The translations under genes and the position numbers were made by a program. Below are positions 46,463-53,549 of a stretch of 64,000 nucleotides of DNA, piece after piece (the first letter of the stretch is position 1; each line of letters opens with the position of its first letter). Under the pieces are notes generated by a model, which saw only the letters and a list, made by a program, of their open reading frames with translations, searched no databases and was not told the DNA's origin. The stretch comes from Thermobacillus sp. ZCTH02-B1 (lineage in GTDB: Bacteria; Bacillota; Bacilli; Paenibacillales; Paenibacillaceae), in NCBI RefSeq assembly GCF_002159085.1, contig NZ_LZRU01000012.1:124001-188000 (forward strand), read 5' to 3'.

Positions 46463-46972
46463 TCAGTCCGTCACCGATTCGAACAGCGACACGATGAAGC
46501 GGATCCCGCCCTTCGCCGCGGATTGCAGCAGGCCGGCCGCACCGTCCGCCAGCCTGCCCGTTCCGCCGCCGCGGTCTCCGGCGTCCCCGTAGCCGTATCC
46601 GCCGTAACCGGGCTCTCCCGGCGCCGCGCCGTACCGGTCCCGTCCCGCCGTGCCGCCCGAATCGTACGCGGCTCCCGGCCCGGTTTCGCCGTCCGGACCG
46701 TACGCGGTCCCCGGCCCGGATACCCCGTCCGGCCCGGACGCGCGGCCGTACGCCCCGTCGGACCAATCGCCGTACGGATCCCCGCCGCGAATGCCGTACG
46801 GATCGATCGTATGGCCGTATCCGCCCGCCCCTCCCGCATCCACGGCCCGGTTCGCACCGGGTTTCGGCGGGCCGTACACATCCTCGATGCCGTCCGACGC
46901 CATCTCGATTCCGTACAGGATGAAAACCGTGACCGCCGCCCCGAGCAGCGCGTACTGCCAAGGCCTTCTCAT
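46463..46972 (-). CDS. YqxA-like (DUF3679) membrane protein with Gly/Tyr-rich linker
   Basis: About 169 residues. One membrane span near the N-terminus (WQYALLGAAVTVFILYGIEMASDGIED), then roughly 100 residues of Gly/Pro/Asp/Tyr repeats (GPDGVSGPGTAYGPDGETGP), and an end segment LADGAAGLLQSAAKGGIRFI. The anchor and location between spoIIP and lepA match B. subtilis YqxA. The repeat-rich middle is not typical. The ATG at 46972 has GGGGGTG upstream; an ATG at 46990 overlaps the spoIIP stop (ATGA) and is an alternative. A role in sporulation is inferred only from context. Confidence 0.75.
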   Translation of the reverse strand: MRRPWQYALLGAAVTVFILYGIEMASDGIEDVYGPPKPGANRAVDAGGAGGYGHTIDPYGIRGGDPYGDWSDGAYGRASGPDGVSGPGTAYGPDGETGPGAAYDSGGTAGRDRYGAAPGEPGYGGYGYGDAGDRGGGTGRLADGAAGLLQSAAKGGIRFIVSLFESVTD

Positions 46973-46986
46973 TCCCCGCACCCCCG

Positions 46987-48315
46987 TCATTCGGGCACCG
47001 CGCCCGTCTCGACCGCCGACCGGTACAGCTCGGCGATCACTTCCGCGAGCGCGTCGGCCGTCCGGTAGCATTCTTCAAGCGTATTCTCGATGCCGCCGAT
47101 TTCGATGAGCACGCTGTTCGGCGACAACGACTGATTGTACTCCCCGTTGCCCTTCGCGGCGTCCTTGCCCCAGATGCCGCGCGAAATGCCGGGATAACGC
47201 TTCTCCAGCAGCCTGTGGAGCTCCGCCGCGAACGCCTCGTTCCGCTGCCAGTCGGGATTTTTTTTGCCGATCACGAAATAGACCTGGGCGTAATCCTTGC
47301 CGTCGATCGTCACCGTCGTGTAGCCGCGCGGCTGCGAATCGCGGTGGATGTCGAACAGATAGGTCAGGCTTTCGTGCGCGGCCATCGCCTCGAGGACCGT
47401 CTCCTTCGAATATTTATAAGATAATTCCCAGCGATAGTCCTCAACCGCCGTCGCGTAGTCGACGGCGGCATGGACCGCGCCGATGCCGGCCTCTTCCAGC
47501 CGCTCGGCGAGCCGCTTGCCGACCAGCGTGATGTTGATCTCGTCCGACTCCGGGTTCTTCGCGCCCTCCCCGAGTTCGGGCAGCCACGATTCGCGATTGT
47601 GGGAATGGTAGATCAGCACGACCTTGCGCTTGACCCGCCCGGGCGTCTCCGGTTCGTCCCCGTTCTCCCCGCCCGCTCCGGGCTTGTCTCCCTCCGTTCC
47701 GGGATCCGCGCCGTCCCCGGGACCGCCGTTTCCGGCATCCGGTCCGGCCGTTCCGCCGCCGGCTGCCGGATCGGACCCGCCTTCGCCTCCAGCCGGTCCG
47801 GCACCGCCCGGTCTGCCCGGACCCCGCGGCGCATCGATCGACCCGTCCCGATCGGACGCGCCCGTGCCGACCGCCGGAAGCGGCGGCCGGTCCTCGGGAC
47901 CGGTGACGTGATCCCCGACGCTGCCCGGCCTGAGGAGCACGGCGCGGCCGGTTTCGAGCCCGGGTAGCTCGCTCGCAAGCAGGCTGCGCGGCTGGTGCGG
48001 GTTGATGCCCGTCGCGAAGCGGAACAGGAACGCCGCCGTCCGTCTTCCGTCGATGCCTCCCCCGCGGTTCGTCCCGAACGACGGAAGCTCCATGCGGGCC
48101 GCCTGCGCGATCACGCCGTCCGGAAGCGCGGCCGCCGCTCCTCCGACCGGCCAGTCCGGCGCCTGCGCCCGGAGCGCCGCGGCGGTCAGGCCGGCCGCGA
48201 CGAAGGCTGCGAACGTGAAGGCGGACAGCAGCGTGAAGGCGCGCCATCCCGCGAGCAGCGCGCACAACGCTTCGATGGTTCGCGACGGATGTCCGAAGGC
48301 GGTGATCTTTTTCAT
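46987..48315 (-). CDS. spoIIP: Stage II sporulation protein P
   Basis: 442 residues. One N-terminal membrane span (FTLLSAFTFAAFVAAGL), a Gly/Pro-rich linker (about residues 130-190), and the SpoIIP amidase/endopeptidase domain with KVVLIYHSHNRESWLPEL (zinc His and Glu), GIGAVHAAVDYAT, YLFDIHRDSQPR and VLIEIGGIENTLEE. With SpoIID and SpoIIM it degrades septal peptidoglycan and drives engulfment. The ATG at 48315 has GGGAGGAA upstream. The low-complexity linker is larger than in B. subtilis. Confidence 0.95.
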   Translation of the reverse strand: MKKITAFGHPSRTIEALCALLAGWRAFTLLSAFTFAAFVAAGLTAAALRAQAPDWPVGGAAAALPDGVIAQAARMELPSFGTNRGGGIDGRRTAAFLFRFATGINPHQPRSLLASELPGLETGRAVLLRPGSVGDHVTGPEDRPPLPAVGTGASDRDGSIDAPRGPGRPGGAGPAGGEGGSDPAAGGGTAGPDAGNGGPGDGADPGTEGDKPGAGGENGDEPETPGRVKRKVVLIYHSHNRESWLPELGEGAKNPESDEINITLVGKRLAERLEEAGIGAVHAAVDYATAVEDYRWELSYKYSKETVLEAMAAHESLTYLFDIHRDSQPRGYTTVTIDGKDYAQVYFVIGKKNPDWQRNEAFAAELHRLLEKRYPGISRGIWGKDAAKGNGEYNQSLSPNSVLIEIGGIENTLEECYRTADALAEVIAELYRSAVETGAVPE

Positions 48316-48361
48316 CGACGATTCCTCCCACAGACTGCGGCTGTTGCCGGATTCTGCCATC

Positions 48362-48390
48362 AGTCTATGAGCGGAAGGCCGTTGATAGAA
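48362..48390 (-). promoter_or_regulatory. Possible sigma-E promoter of spoIIP
   Basis: -10 CATAGACT (48369-48362) fits CATACA-T at 7 of 8 positions; a 14-nt spacer leads to a weak -35 TTCTATC (48390-48384). spoIIP is a sigma-E gene in B. subtilis. Confidence 0.4.
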
Positions 48391-48445
48391 CGAAAGATTC
48401 GTGCAAAAAAGCTAGATTCGAAGACGAGGCGCTGCGGCGGGCACA

Positions 48446-48480
48446 GAAAAACCGGCGCTTCAGCGGGTGTAAGCGCCGGT
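48446..48480 (-). terminator. Terminator overlapping the end of gpr
   Basis: On the minus strand, ACCGGCGCTT and AAGCGCCGGT pair perfectly over 10 bp, followed by a T-run. The 5' arm is the coding sequence for residues near the gpr C-terminus (NTGAY), so the gene and terminator share bases. Confidence 0.85.
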
Positions 48481-49464
48481 GTTTTCCATCGTGACGGCGT
48501 CGTGCAGCGCGGCGTTCAGTCCGCTCGCGATGATGTTCGCGATGTCCTCGATGAAGGAATCGACCTCCTTCGGCGTGACGAGCAGGTCGTGCCCCATCGG
48601 CTGGAGCACTTCCTTCACGAGTTGGAGCCGGTCCTCCGCCGAAATCGAGTGGAGCATGCCGAGGATCGGCGCCGCGTTGTCCGTCTGCCGGCGGAAATGC
48701 TCCGCCATGAGCTCGATGCAGTTGTTTACGATCGTCGACGCGTAGACGACGGTCGGCACGCCGATCGCAATGACCGGAACGCCGAGGATGTCGCGCGTGA
48801 GGCCCTTGCGCTTGTTGCCGATGCCGGATCCGGGATGGATGCCCGTATCGGCAATCTGGATCGTCGTGTTGACCCGCTCGACGGATTTGGATGCGAGCGC
48901 GTCGATCGCGATGATGAGATCGGGTTTGATCTGCGAGGCGATGCCGTACACGATATCGCTCGACTCGATGCCGGTGATGCCGAGCACGCCCGGCGCGACC
49001 GCGCTGACGGGCCGGTAGCCGGGCGCCACCTGGTCGGGCATCAGCTCGAACAGATGGCGGGTGACGAGCGTGTTCTCGACGACGAGCGGCCCGAGGGCGT
49101 CGGCGGTCACGTTCCAGTTGCCGAGCCCGACGACGAGCGTCTTCGCGCCGCGGTGGATGCCGATCCGGTCGAGGAACGCCTCGAACTCGCGCGCGAACAC
49201 CCCGGCGACGCGGTCCTGCAGTTCCGTGTCCCTGTTCCGGAGCCCCGGCACCTCGATCGTGACGTAGCGGCCGATCATTTTGCCGATCGCCCGCGCCCCT
49301 TCCTCGTTGTCGACGCTCATCCGCGTGATCGTGATGCCGTCCTCGCGGACCGTCTCCGTCGTGATGCCGTTGATCGGGGCGTCCCCGCCCGACTGGGCCA
49401 TCTCTTTCGCTTCCAGCGCAAGGTCGGTACGGACGTCGTATTGGCGCAATTCGATGTCGTGCAT
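48460..49464 (-). CDS. gpr: Germination protease GPR
   Basis: 334 residues. It has the propeptide cleavage region [12 protein letters not shown] near residue 12, [31 protein letters not shown] and [22 protein letters not shown] degrades small acid-soluble spore proteins on germination, after autoprocessing of the zymogen. Length is slightly short compared with B. subtilis (about 370), mostly at the N-terminus. A sigma-G-like promoter lies upstream. It is immediately upstream of spoIIP, as in Bacillus. Confidence 0.96.
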   Translation of the reverse strand: MHDIELRQYDVRTDLALEAKEMAQSGGDAPINGITTETVREDGITITRMSVDNEEGARAIGKMIGRYVTIEVPGLRNRDTELQDRVAGVFAREFEAFLDRIGIHRGAKTLVVGLGNWNVTADALGPLVVENTLVTRHLFELMPDQVAPGYRPVSAVAPGVLGITGIESSDIVYGIASQIKPDLIIAIDALASKSVERVNTTIQIADTGIHPGSGIGNKRKGLTRDILGVPVIAIGVPTVVYASTIVNNCIELMAEHFRRQTDNAAPILGMLHSISAEDRLQLVKEVLQPMGHDLLVTPKEVDSFIEDIANIIASGLNAALHDAVTMENTGAYTR

Positions 49465-49498
49465 GGCAGCGCATTCCTCCGTCTCTTCGGATCGGCCT

Positions 49499-49530
49499 TA
49501 TTGTGCGCGTGCCGGACGGGGGTTTATGCA
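49499..49530 (-). promoter_or_regulatory. Possible sigma-G promoter of gpr
   Basis: On the minus strand, -35 TGCATA (49530-49525) fits TGHATR, and -10 CACAATA (49505-49499) fits CATWNTA at 6 of 7. The 19-nt spacer is slightly long. Confidence 0.4.
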
Positions 49531-49564
49531 GCGATCCGCCGGTTTTCCCGCCCCTTTCCCGCTC

Positions 49565-49593
49565 TTGCAAATTCAAGGGCCGCATGATAGAAT
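49565..49593 (+). promoter_or_regulatory. Sigma-A promoter of rpsT
   Basis: -35 TTGCAA (49565-49570), a 17-nt spacer and -10 TAGAAT (49588-49593) with an extended TGA, 54 bp upstream of rpsT. Confidence 0.75.
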
Positions 49594-49646
49594 GTCTCAA
49601 GTTGACTCAAGATGAGGAATGCCTTGTTGACCGGGAGGTGAACCGA

Positions 49647-49922
49647 GTGCCGAACATCAAATCCGCCATCAAGCGCGTGAAGACGAGCGAGAAGCGCCGC
49701 GCGAGAAACCAATCCCAGAAATCCGCGCTCCGCACGGCCATCAAGGCTGCCGAGAACGCCATCTTGGCCGCGGACGTCGAGAAGGCCAGGGCCGCCGTCG
49801 CCTTCGCCCAGAAGAAGCTGGACAAGGCCGTCACGAAGGGCCTCATTCACAAGAACAAGGCCGCTCGCAAAAAATCCCGCCTGGCCCACAAGCTGAACGC
49901 GCTGCTCGCGCAGCAGGCCTGA
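49647..49922 (+). CDS. rpsT: 30S ribosomal protein S20
   Basis: 91 residues from a GTG (49647) with GGGAGGTG upstream: [20 protein letters not shown], then [16 protein letters not shown]. It is a very basic, all-helical protein binding the 5' domain of 16S rRNA. A longer upstream frame exists but has no ribosome-binding site. It is the usual divergent partner of gpr in Bacillota. Confidence 0.97.
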   Translation: MPNIKSAIKRVKTSEKRRARNQSQKSALRTAIKAAENAILAADVEKARAAVAFAQKKLDKAVTKGLIHKNKAARKKSRLAHKLNALLAQQA

Positions 49923-49941
49923 TCGGCCGGCGATAAGGGGA

Positions 49942-49977
49942 ACGGCCGGCGTCATCCGCACGGATGGCGCCGGCCGT
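49942..49977 (+). terminator. Terminator-like hairpin after rpsT
   Basis: ACGGCCGGCG and CGCCGGCCGT pair over 10 bp, extended by CATCC/GGATG, 20 bp after the rpsT stop. A weak U-tract (CCTGTCGTTG) follows. Confidence 0.7.
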
Positions 49978-50067
49978 CCTGTCGTTGCCGCCGGAACGGG
50001 CATGATGCCGGGATCCGGACACCGGCGCGTTCGGCAAGGAGAGCTTCACGGCCGCCCGCTCCGGGGG

Positions 50068-50240
50068 TCAAAGCGTCTGCGGGGCCGCACCGCTTGCGCG
50101 CAGCCTCGCGCAGAGGCCGTTTTTCCCGATCAGCGACGCGTGCATGCCGCTTTCCCGGATCGGTTCTTCGCGCAGGACGCCAATCCGGTCGGCATGCCCG
50201 ATCGTGGAAACCGGCGGGCGATGATCACGATGTTCGTCCG
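50068..50240 (-). pseudogene. Remnant of an ABC transporter ATP-binding C-terminus
   Basis: On the minus strand, 50240-50206 reads RTNIVIIARRF, like the H-loop region RTTIVIAHRLST of MsbA/LmrA-type exporters. One lost base after TTT shifts the frame, after which STIGHADRIGVLREEPI and MHASLIGKNGLCARL continue to a TGA at 50068. The H-loop His is replaced by Arg. No upstream domain is found between here and holA. I interpret this as the last 55 or so codons of a decayed gene. Confidence 0.7.
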
Positions 50241-50260
50241 TTTCCGATTCGCAAAGCGCG

Positions 50261-50293
50261 AACCGCCGTTCTCCGCAAGGGAGAACGGCGGTT
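50261..50293 (-). terminator. Terminator-like hairpin after holA
   Basis: AACCGCCGTTCTCC and GGAGAACGGCGGTT form a 14-bp perfect stem with a 5-nt loop, 34 bp after the holA stop. The downstream sequence is not U-rich. Confidence 0.7.
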
Positions 50294-50327
50294 TCGGTTC
50301 CTGCCGGTCATCCCGGGTCATTTCAGG

Positions 50328-51377
50328 TCAAATGCGCGTCCCGGCCGGACGCCCCATCGCCCCGGACTCGAGCAGATAAAGTTCGAGTCCGATCGCCTTG
50401 TCCACCTGCCCCGTCTTCATCCTGTAATCGAGTTCGGCGATTTCGCGCAACCGCCCGGCCAGATGCGCCTCGGACCAGAAGCGGGCCTTCTCCGCCGCCA
50501 GACGGACGCGGTACGGGTGCAGGCCGAGTTCCGCCGCGATCTGCCGGACCGGCCAGGAACGCGCCGCCAGCTCCTTCACCTGCAGCATGATGCGGAGCTG
50601 GCTCGCGATCAGCGCCGCGATCCGGATCGGCTCTTCCTTCCGTTCGAGCAGCTGCCGGTACAGCGAAACGGCCCGCACGGCATCGCCCTCCATCAGCGCG
50701 TCGACCAGCGCGAAGACGTCCTCCTCGAGCACGGGCTCGGTCAGCGCCTCGACATGCTCGCGCAGGATCGTGCCCCCGGGTCCCGCATACAGGCACAGCT
50801 TGTCCGTCTCCGCGGCGAGCGTCTGCAGGTTGGTGCCCGCGCGGCGGATCAGCGCTTCCGCCGTCTCCTCGCCGATCGAGCGCCCCTGCTGGGTAACGCG
50901 CCGCATGACCCAGCGAACGAGATCCCGGCCCTCGAGCTCGGCGAACTCGATGACCGCGTCCATTTCCTTCAGCAGCCTGACCGCCTTCCGCCGTTCGTCC
51001 AGCTTGTCGCTGTGCACGACGAACAGCAGCACGCTCGTCTCGCACGGCTTGCGCAGATATGCGACCAGCCGGTCGACGTTGTGCTGCAGCCGGCCTTCCT
51101 TGCCGCCGCCCGACGCCAGCACCGTCTCGTCGCGCACGACCACCAGTTTGCGGCTGACGAAGAACGGCATCGCTTCCGCTTCCTCGATCGCGGCTTCGAC
51201 CGGCGTCTCCGACGTGTCGAACCGGAACAGGCCGAGTTCCTTTTCCTCTTCGCCGAGCAGCTTGTCCGCCGCGAAGGCGACGAACTCCCGCATCCGGTAC
51301 CGGTCGCGGCCGAACACCGCGTAGACCGGACGGAATATCCCGGCGCTCATCTCTTTCGCCGCTGCAGTCGGATTCAT
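50328..51377 (-). CDS. holA: DNA polymerase III subunit delta
   Basis: 349 residues. Clamp-loader delta: PVYAVFGRDRYRMREFV, PFFVSRKLVVVRDE, VAYLRKPCETSVLLFVV, QQGRSIGEETAEALIRRAG, NLQTLAAETDKLCLYAG, and the C-terminal collar domain with SQLRIMLQVKELA. It opens the beta clamp within the clamp loader. CGGAGG precedes the ATG. Position next to rpsT and comEC matches Bacillota. Confidence 0.94.
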   Translation of the reverse strand: MNPTAAAKEMSAGIFRPVYAVFGRDRYRMREFVAFAADKLLGEEEKELGLFRFDTSETPVEAAIEEAEAMPFFVSRKLVVVRDETVLASGGGKEGRLQHNVDRLVAYLRKPCETSVLLFVVHSDKLDERRKAVRLLKEMDAVIEFAELEGRDLVRWVMRRVTQQGRSIGEETAEALIRRAGTNLQTLAAETDKLCLYAGPGGTILREHVEALTEPVLEEDVFALVDALMEGDAVRAVSLYRQLLERKEEPIRIAALIASQLRIMLQVKELAARSWPVRQIAAELGLHPYRVRLAAEKARFWSEAHLAGRLREIAELDYRMKTGQVDKAIGLELYLLESGAMGRPAGTRI

Positions 51378-51646
51378 GGGACCTCCGTTTCCCGCCTTGA
51401 AGCCGCGGGCGGAGGGGGGTGAAACAACGGGTTCACCATCACGGGTGTCACCGCTGCGGGTCTCACCGCGACGGGATTCACCCGTCGTCCCCGCTCCCTC
51501 CGCCCTTGATCTATGTCAACACCAGCGGGAGGATCCATGGCTCCCCCCGCAGATGGTGCGACCGATCAGGCGGCTCAACGCATCATACGCGTCCGGCGTC
51601 GGAAATGTGAATGCCGTTTTGCGGAATGAGCGGAATCGAAGGTGGC
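51378..51646. other. Gap between holA and the anti-sigma gene
   Basis: It contains a four-unit repeat at 51427-51485 and otherwise no recognisable gene or terminator. Confidence 0.5.
51427..51485. repeat. Four 14-15 bp tandem units upstream of holA
   Basis: ACGGGTTCACCATC, ACGGGTGTCACCGCT, GCGGGTCTCACCGCG and ACGGGATTCACCCGT are consecutive. On the minus strand each unit contains GGTGA. They begin 50 bp before the holA ATG. Confidence 0.75.
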
Positions 51647-52777
51647 TTACGGCTCCCTCGTCTCCGTTCCCGCCGCGGGATCGATCCGGTACGTCTCGCC
51701 CGTGCCGTCGCCGCGCCGGATCTCGTACCGGAAGAACCCCCCGTCTTCCGTCCATCCGTAAGCGGCGATCGCGCCTTCCCGCTCTTCTCCCTCGAACCGC
51801 GTGTTGCCGTTCCGGTCGTAGATGATGACGCGGGAATCGGCGAACACGGCGACGTACGATCCGTCGGGCGATACCGATTCGACGGAACTTGCGGCCAGCT
51901 CCTTCCGGAGATCGACGATATCCTGTATCACGCCGACCGCCGGCATCTCCGCCCCGTCTCCGGACTCGCCGCGCTGTGCAACCGGGGCCTCCAGGAGCTC
52001 CGCGTTTTCGGTGCCGGAGCCCGGCGCGGCGTCGGCGCCCGGACTTGCGTACACATCCGTTCCGGCATCCGCACCGGATCCCGTTCCCGAATCCGTCCCT
52101 CCGGCCTCTCCGCGGTCGGGAACGAACTTGTAGCCGACTCCCGAAGTCGGGCTCGCCTCCTGCCCGGTAGGCGACGAATCGCCGGCATTTGCCGCATCCG
52201 CGGACGTTTCCATACCGTATTGGTCCGCCACGTTCATCGCGTCGAACGACTCGCTGACGGTTCCGAACATGATTGCGGGTTCGGATGATCCGGACGCATC
52301 CGACGACGCCGATCCGGACGAAGCCAATTCGAGGGCACGGTTGCCGATCATATCCTCTTCCAGACGGTCGCGGTCATACGTCACGAGGAAGACGCCCGCG
52401 ACGATGCCGGCCGCGACGACCCCGCCGAGCACGCGCAGATTGAAGCGGCTGATCCGGCGCCGCGGTGCCGCCGGCGCGCTTCCGGTCTTCTCCCCGATGC
52501 CCTCCGCGCCCGCGGGCTGGCCGTCCGCTCCGGTTCCCCCGCCCGCCGCGGCCCGGTCAATCTCCTCCAGTTTCGGAAGAATGGCATCCACGAGGCTGAA
52601 CGGCGGCGTCACCTTCGGCAGGTTCTCGAGCTCGGCCGACAGCCGTTGCAGGCGCTCGTACATCTCCGCGCAATCCGCGCAGCGCCGGATGTGCTCGCGC
52701 AGTTTCGCGGACTCGATGTCGCCGAGATCGCCGTCGAGCTCGCGCTGCATATATTCCATCACCTCTTGGCAGTTCAT
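51647..52777 (-). CDS. Anti-sigma factor with zinc-binding ZAS domain and one membrane span
   Basis: 376 residues. An N-terminal anti-sigma domain with MNCQEVMEYMQRELDGDL and the zinc motif H-x3-C-x2-C (LREHIRRCADC). A linker, one membrane span near residue 120 (LRVLGGVVAAGIVAGVFLV), and an extracytoplasmic Ser/Gly/Ala-rich region of about 150 residues. It ends in a compact C-terminal domain (SPDGSYVAVFADSRVIIYDRNG) resembling a beta-propeller blade or sensor fold. Its ATG overlaps the sigma-factor stop (ATGA). By family, it holds the sigma factor inactive until a surface signal; the signal here is unknown. Confidence 0.85.
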   Translation of the reverse strand: MNCQEVMEYMQRELDGDLGDIESAKLREHIRRCADCAEMYERLQRLSAELENLPKVTPPFSLVDAILPKLEEIDRAAAGGGTGADGQPAGAEGIGEKTGSAPAAPRRRISRFNLRVLGGVVAAGIVAGVFLVTYDRDRLEEDMIGNRALELASSGSASSDASGSSEPAIMFGTVSESFDAMNVADQYGMETSADAANAGDSSPTGQEASPTSGVGYKFVPDRGEAGGTDSGTGSGADAGTDVYASPGADAAPGSGTENAELLEAPVAQRGESGDGAEMPAVGVIQDIVDLRKELAASSVESVSPDGSYVAVFADSRVIIYDRNGNTRFEGEEREGAIAAYGWTEDGGFFRYEIRRGDGTGETYRIDPAAGTETREP

Positions 52778-53322
52778 CCCCGGACACCGCCTTTCTGATA
52801 GTCTCGGAGCAGAACCTGAAGCTGCTGCCTTGCCCGGAACAGATAGGATTTCACCGTGTTGAGCGGCAAATCCAGCGAATCGGCAATTTCATTGTAAGAA
52901 AAGTCCTGCAGATACCTGAGCACGACGACCGCCCGGTGATGATCGGGCAGCCGGTCGATCGCCTCGCGGATATCCTTCGCGGCGCAGGCCGCCATGACCT
53001 CCCCCTCGACCGATTCCCTGCCCTCGAACACCATCTCGTGCTCCTCGATGGAGACGGTCGGCTTGTTCCGGCGGAACTTGTCGATGCAGATGTTCGTCAC
53101 GATGCGCTGCACCCACGTTTTGAATTGCGCTTTCTCTTCATAGGAACCGATTTTCGTATAAATGCGGATCAAGGCCTCCTGCGCAGCGTCCATCGCATCC
53201 TGTTCGTTGCCGACAAGATAATAGGCCGTACGGTAGACATGCGTCTCGATTTTTCGCAAAAGCGTGATCAGAGCTTCGCGGTCGCCCTCCCGGGCGGCAC
53301 GGATCAGCGACGGCTCTACCAC
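52774..53322 (-). CDS. ECF-type RNA polymerase sigma factor (SigW/SigX-like)
   Basis: 182 residues. Region 2 (LVGNEQDAMDAAQEALIRIY, FKTWVQRIVTNICIDKFRRN) and region 4 (AIDRLPDHHRAVVVLRYLQD, SYNEIADSLDLPLNTVKSYL). The start is a GTG at 53322 with GAGGGGG upstream. With the anti-sigma gene it forms a standard ECF pair. The closest B. subtilis types are SigW or SigX; promoter specificity cannot be decided from sequence alone. A three-unit 19-bp repeat lies 130-190 bp upstream. Confidence 0.9.
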   Translation of the reverse strand: MVEPSLIRAAREGDREALITLLRKIETHVYRTAYYLVGNEQDAMDAAQEALIRIYTKIGSYEEKAQFKTWVQRIVTNICIDKFRRNKPTVSIEEHEMVFEGRESVEGEVMAACAAKDIREAIDRLPDHHRAVVVLRYLQDFSYNEIADSLDLPLNTVKSYLFRARQQLQVLLRDYQKGGVRG

Positions 53323-53451
53323 GAGGATCCCCCTCTCTTGCACCCTCTCAAACGGACCGCACCGCCGAAATGTTGCAGTTCGTGCGCGATCCGGATCGAT
53401 TTTCGGAAGATCGTCCGACTCCATTCATCCGGCGCCCATCCGCGACCGGTC

Positions 53452-53508
53452 AGCCTTGCGTCTTCCTCAAAGCCTTGCTTCTTCCACATAGCCTTGCATC
53501 TTCCTCAA
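53452..53508. repeat. Three 19-bp tandem repeats upstream of the sigma gene
   Basis: Units AGCCTTGCGTCTTCCTCAA, AGCCTTGCTTCTTCCACAT and AGCCTTGCATCTTCCTCAA are head-to-tail at 53452, 53471 and 53490. They lie in the 227-bp gap between the sigma gene and comEC. No clear promoter was found there. Confidence 0.85.
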
Positions 53509-53549
53509 GCATAGCAGAAATCCTCAAGAGCGTATACCGGTGTCATTTG

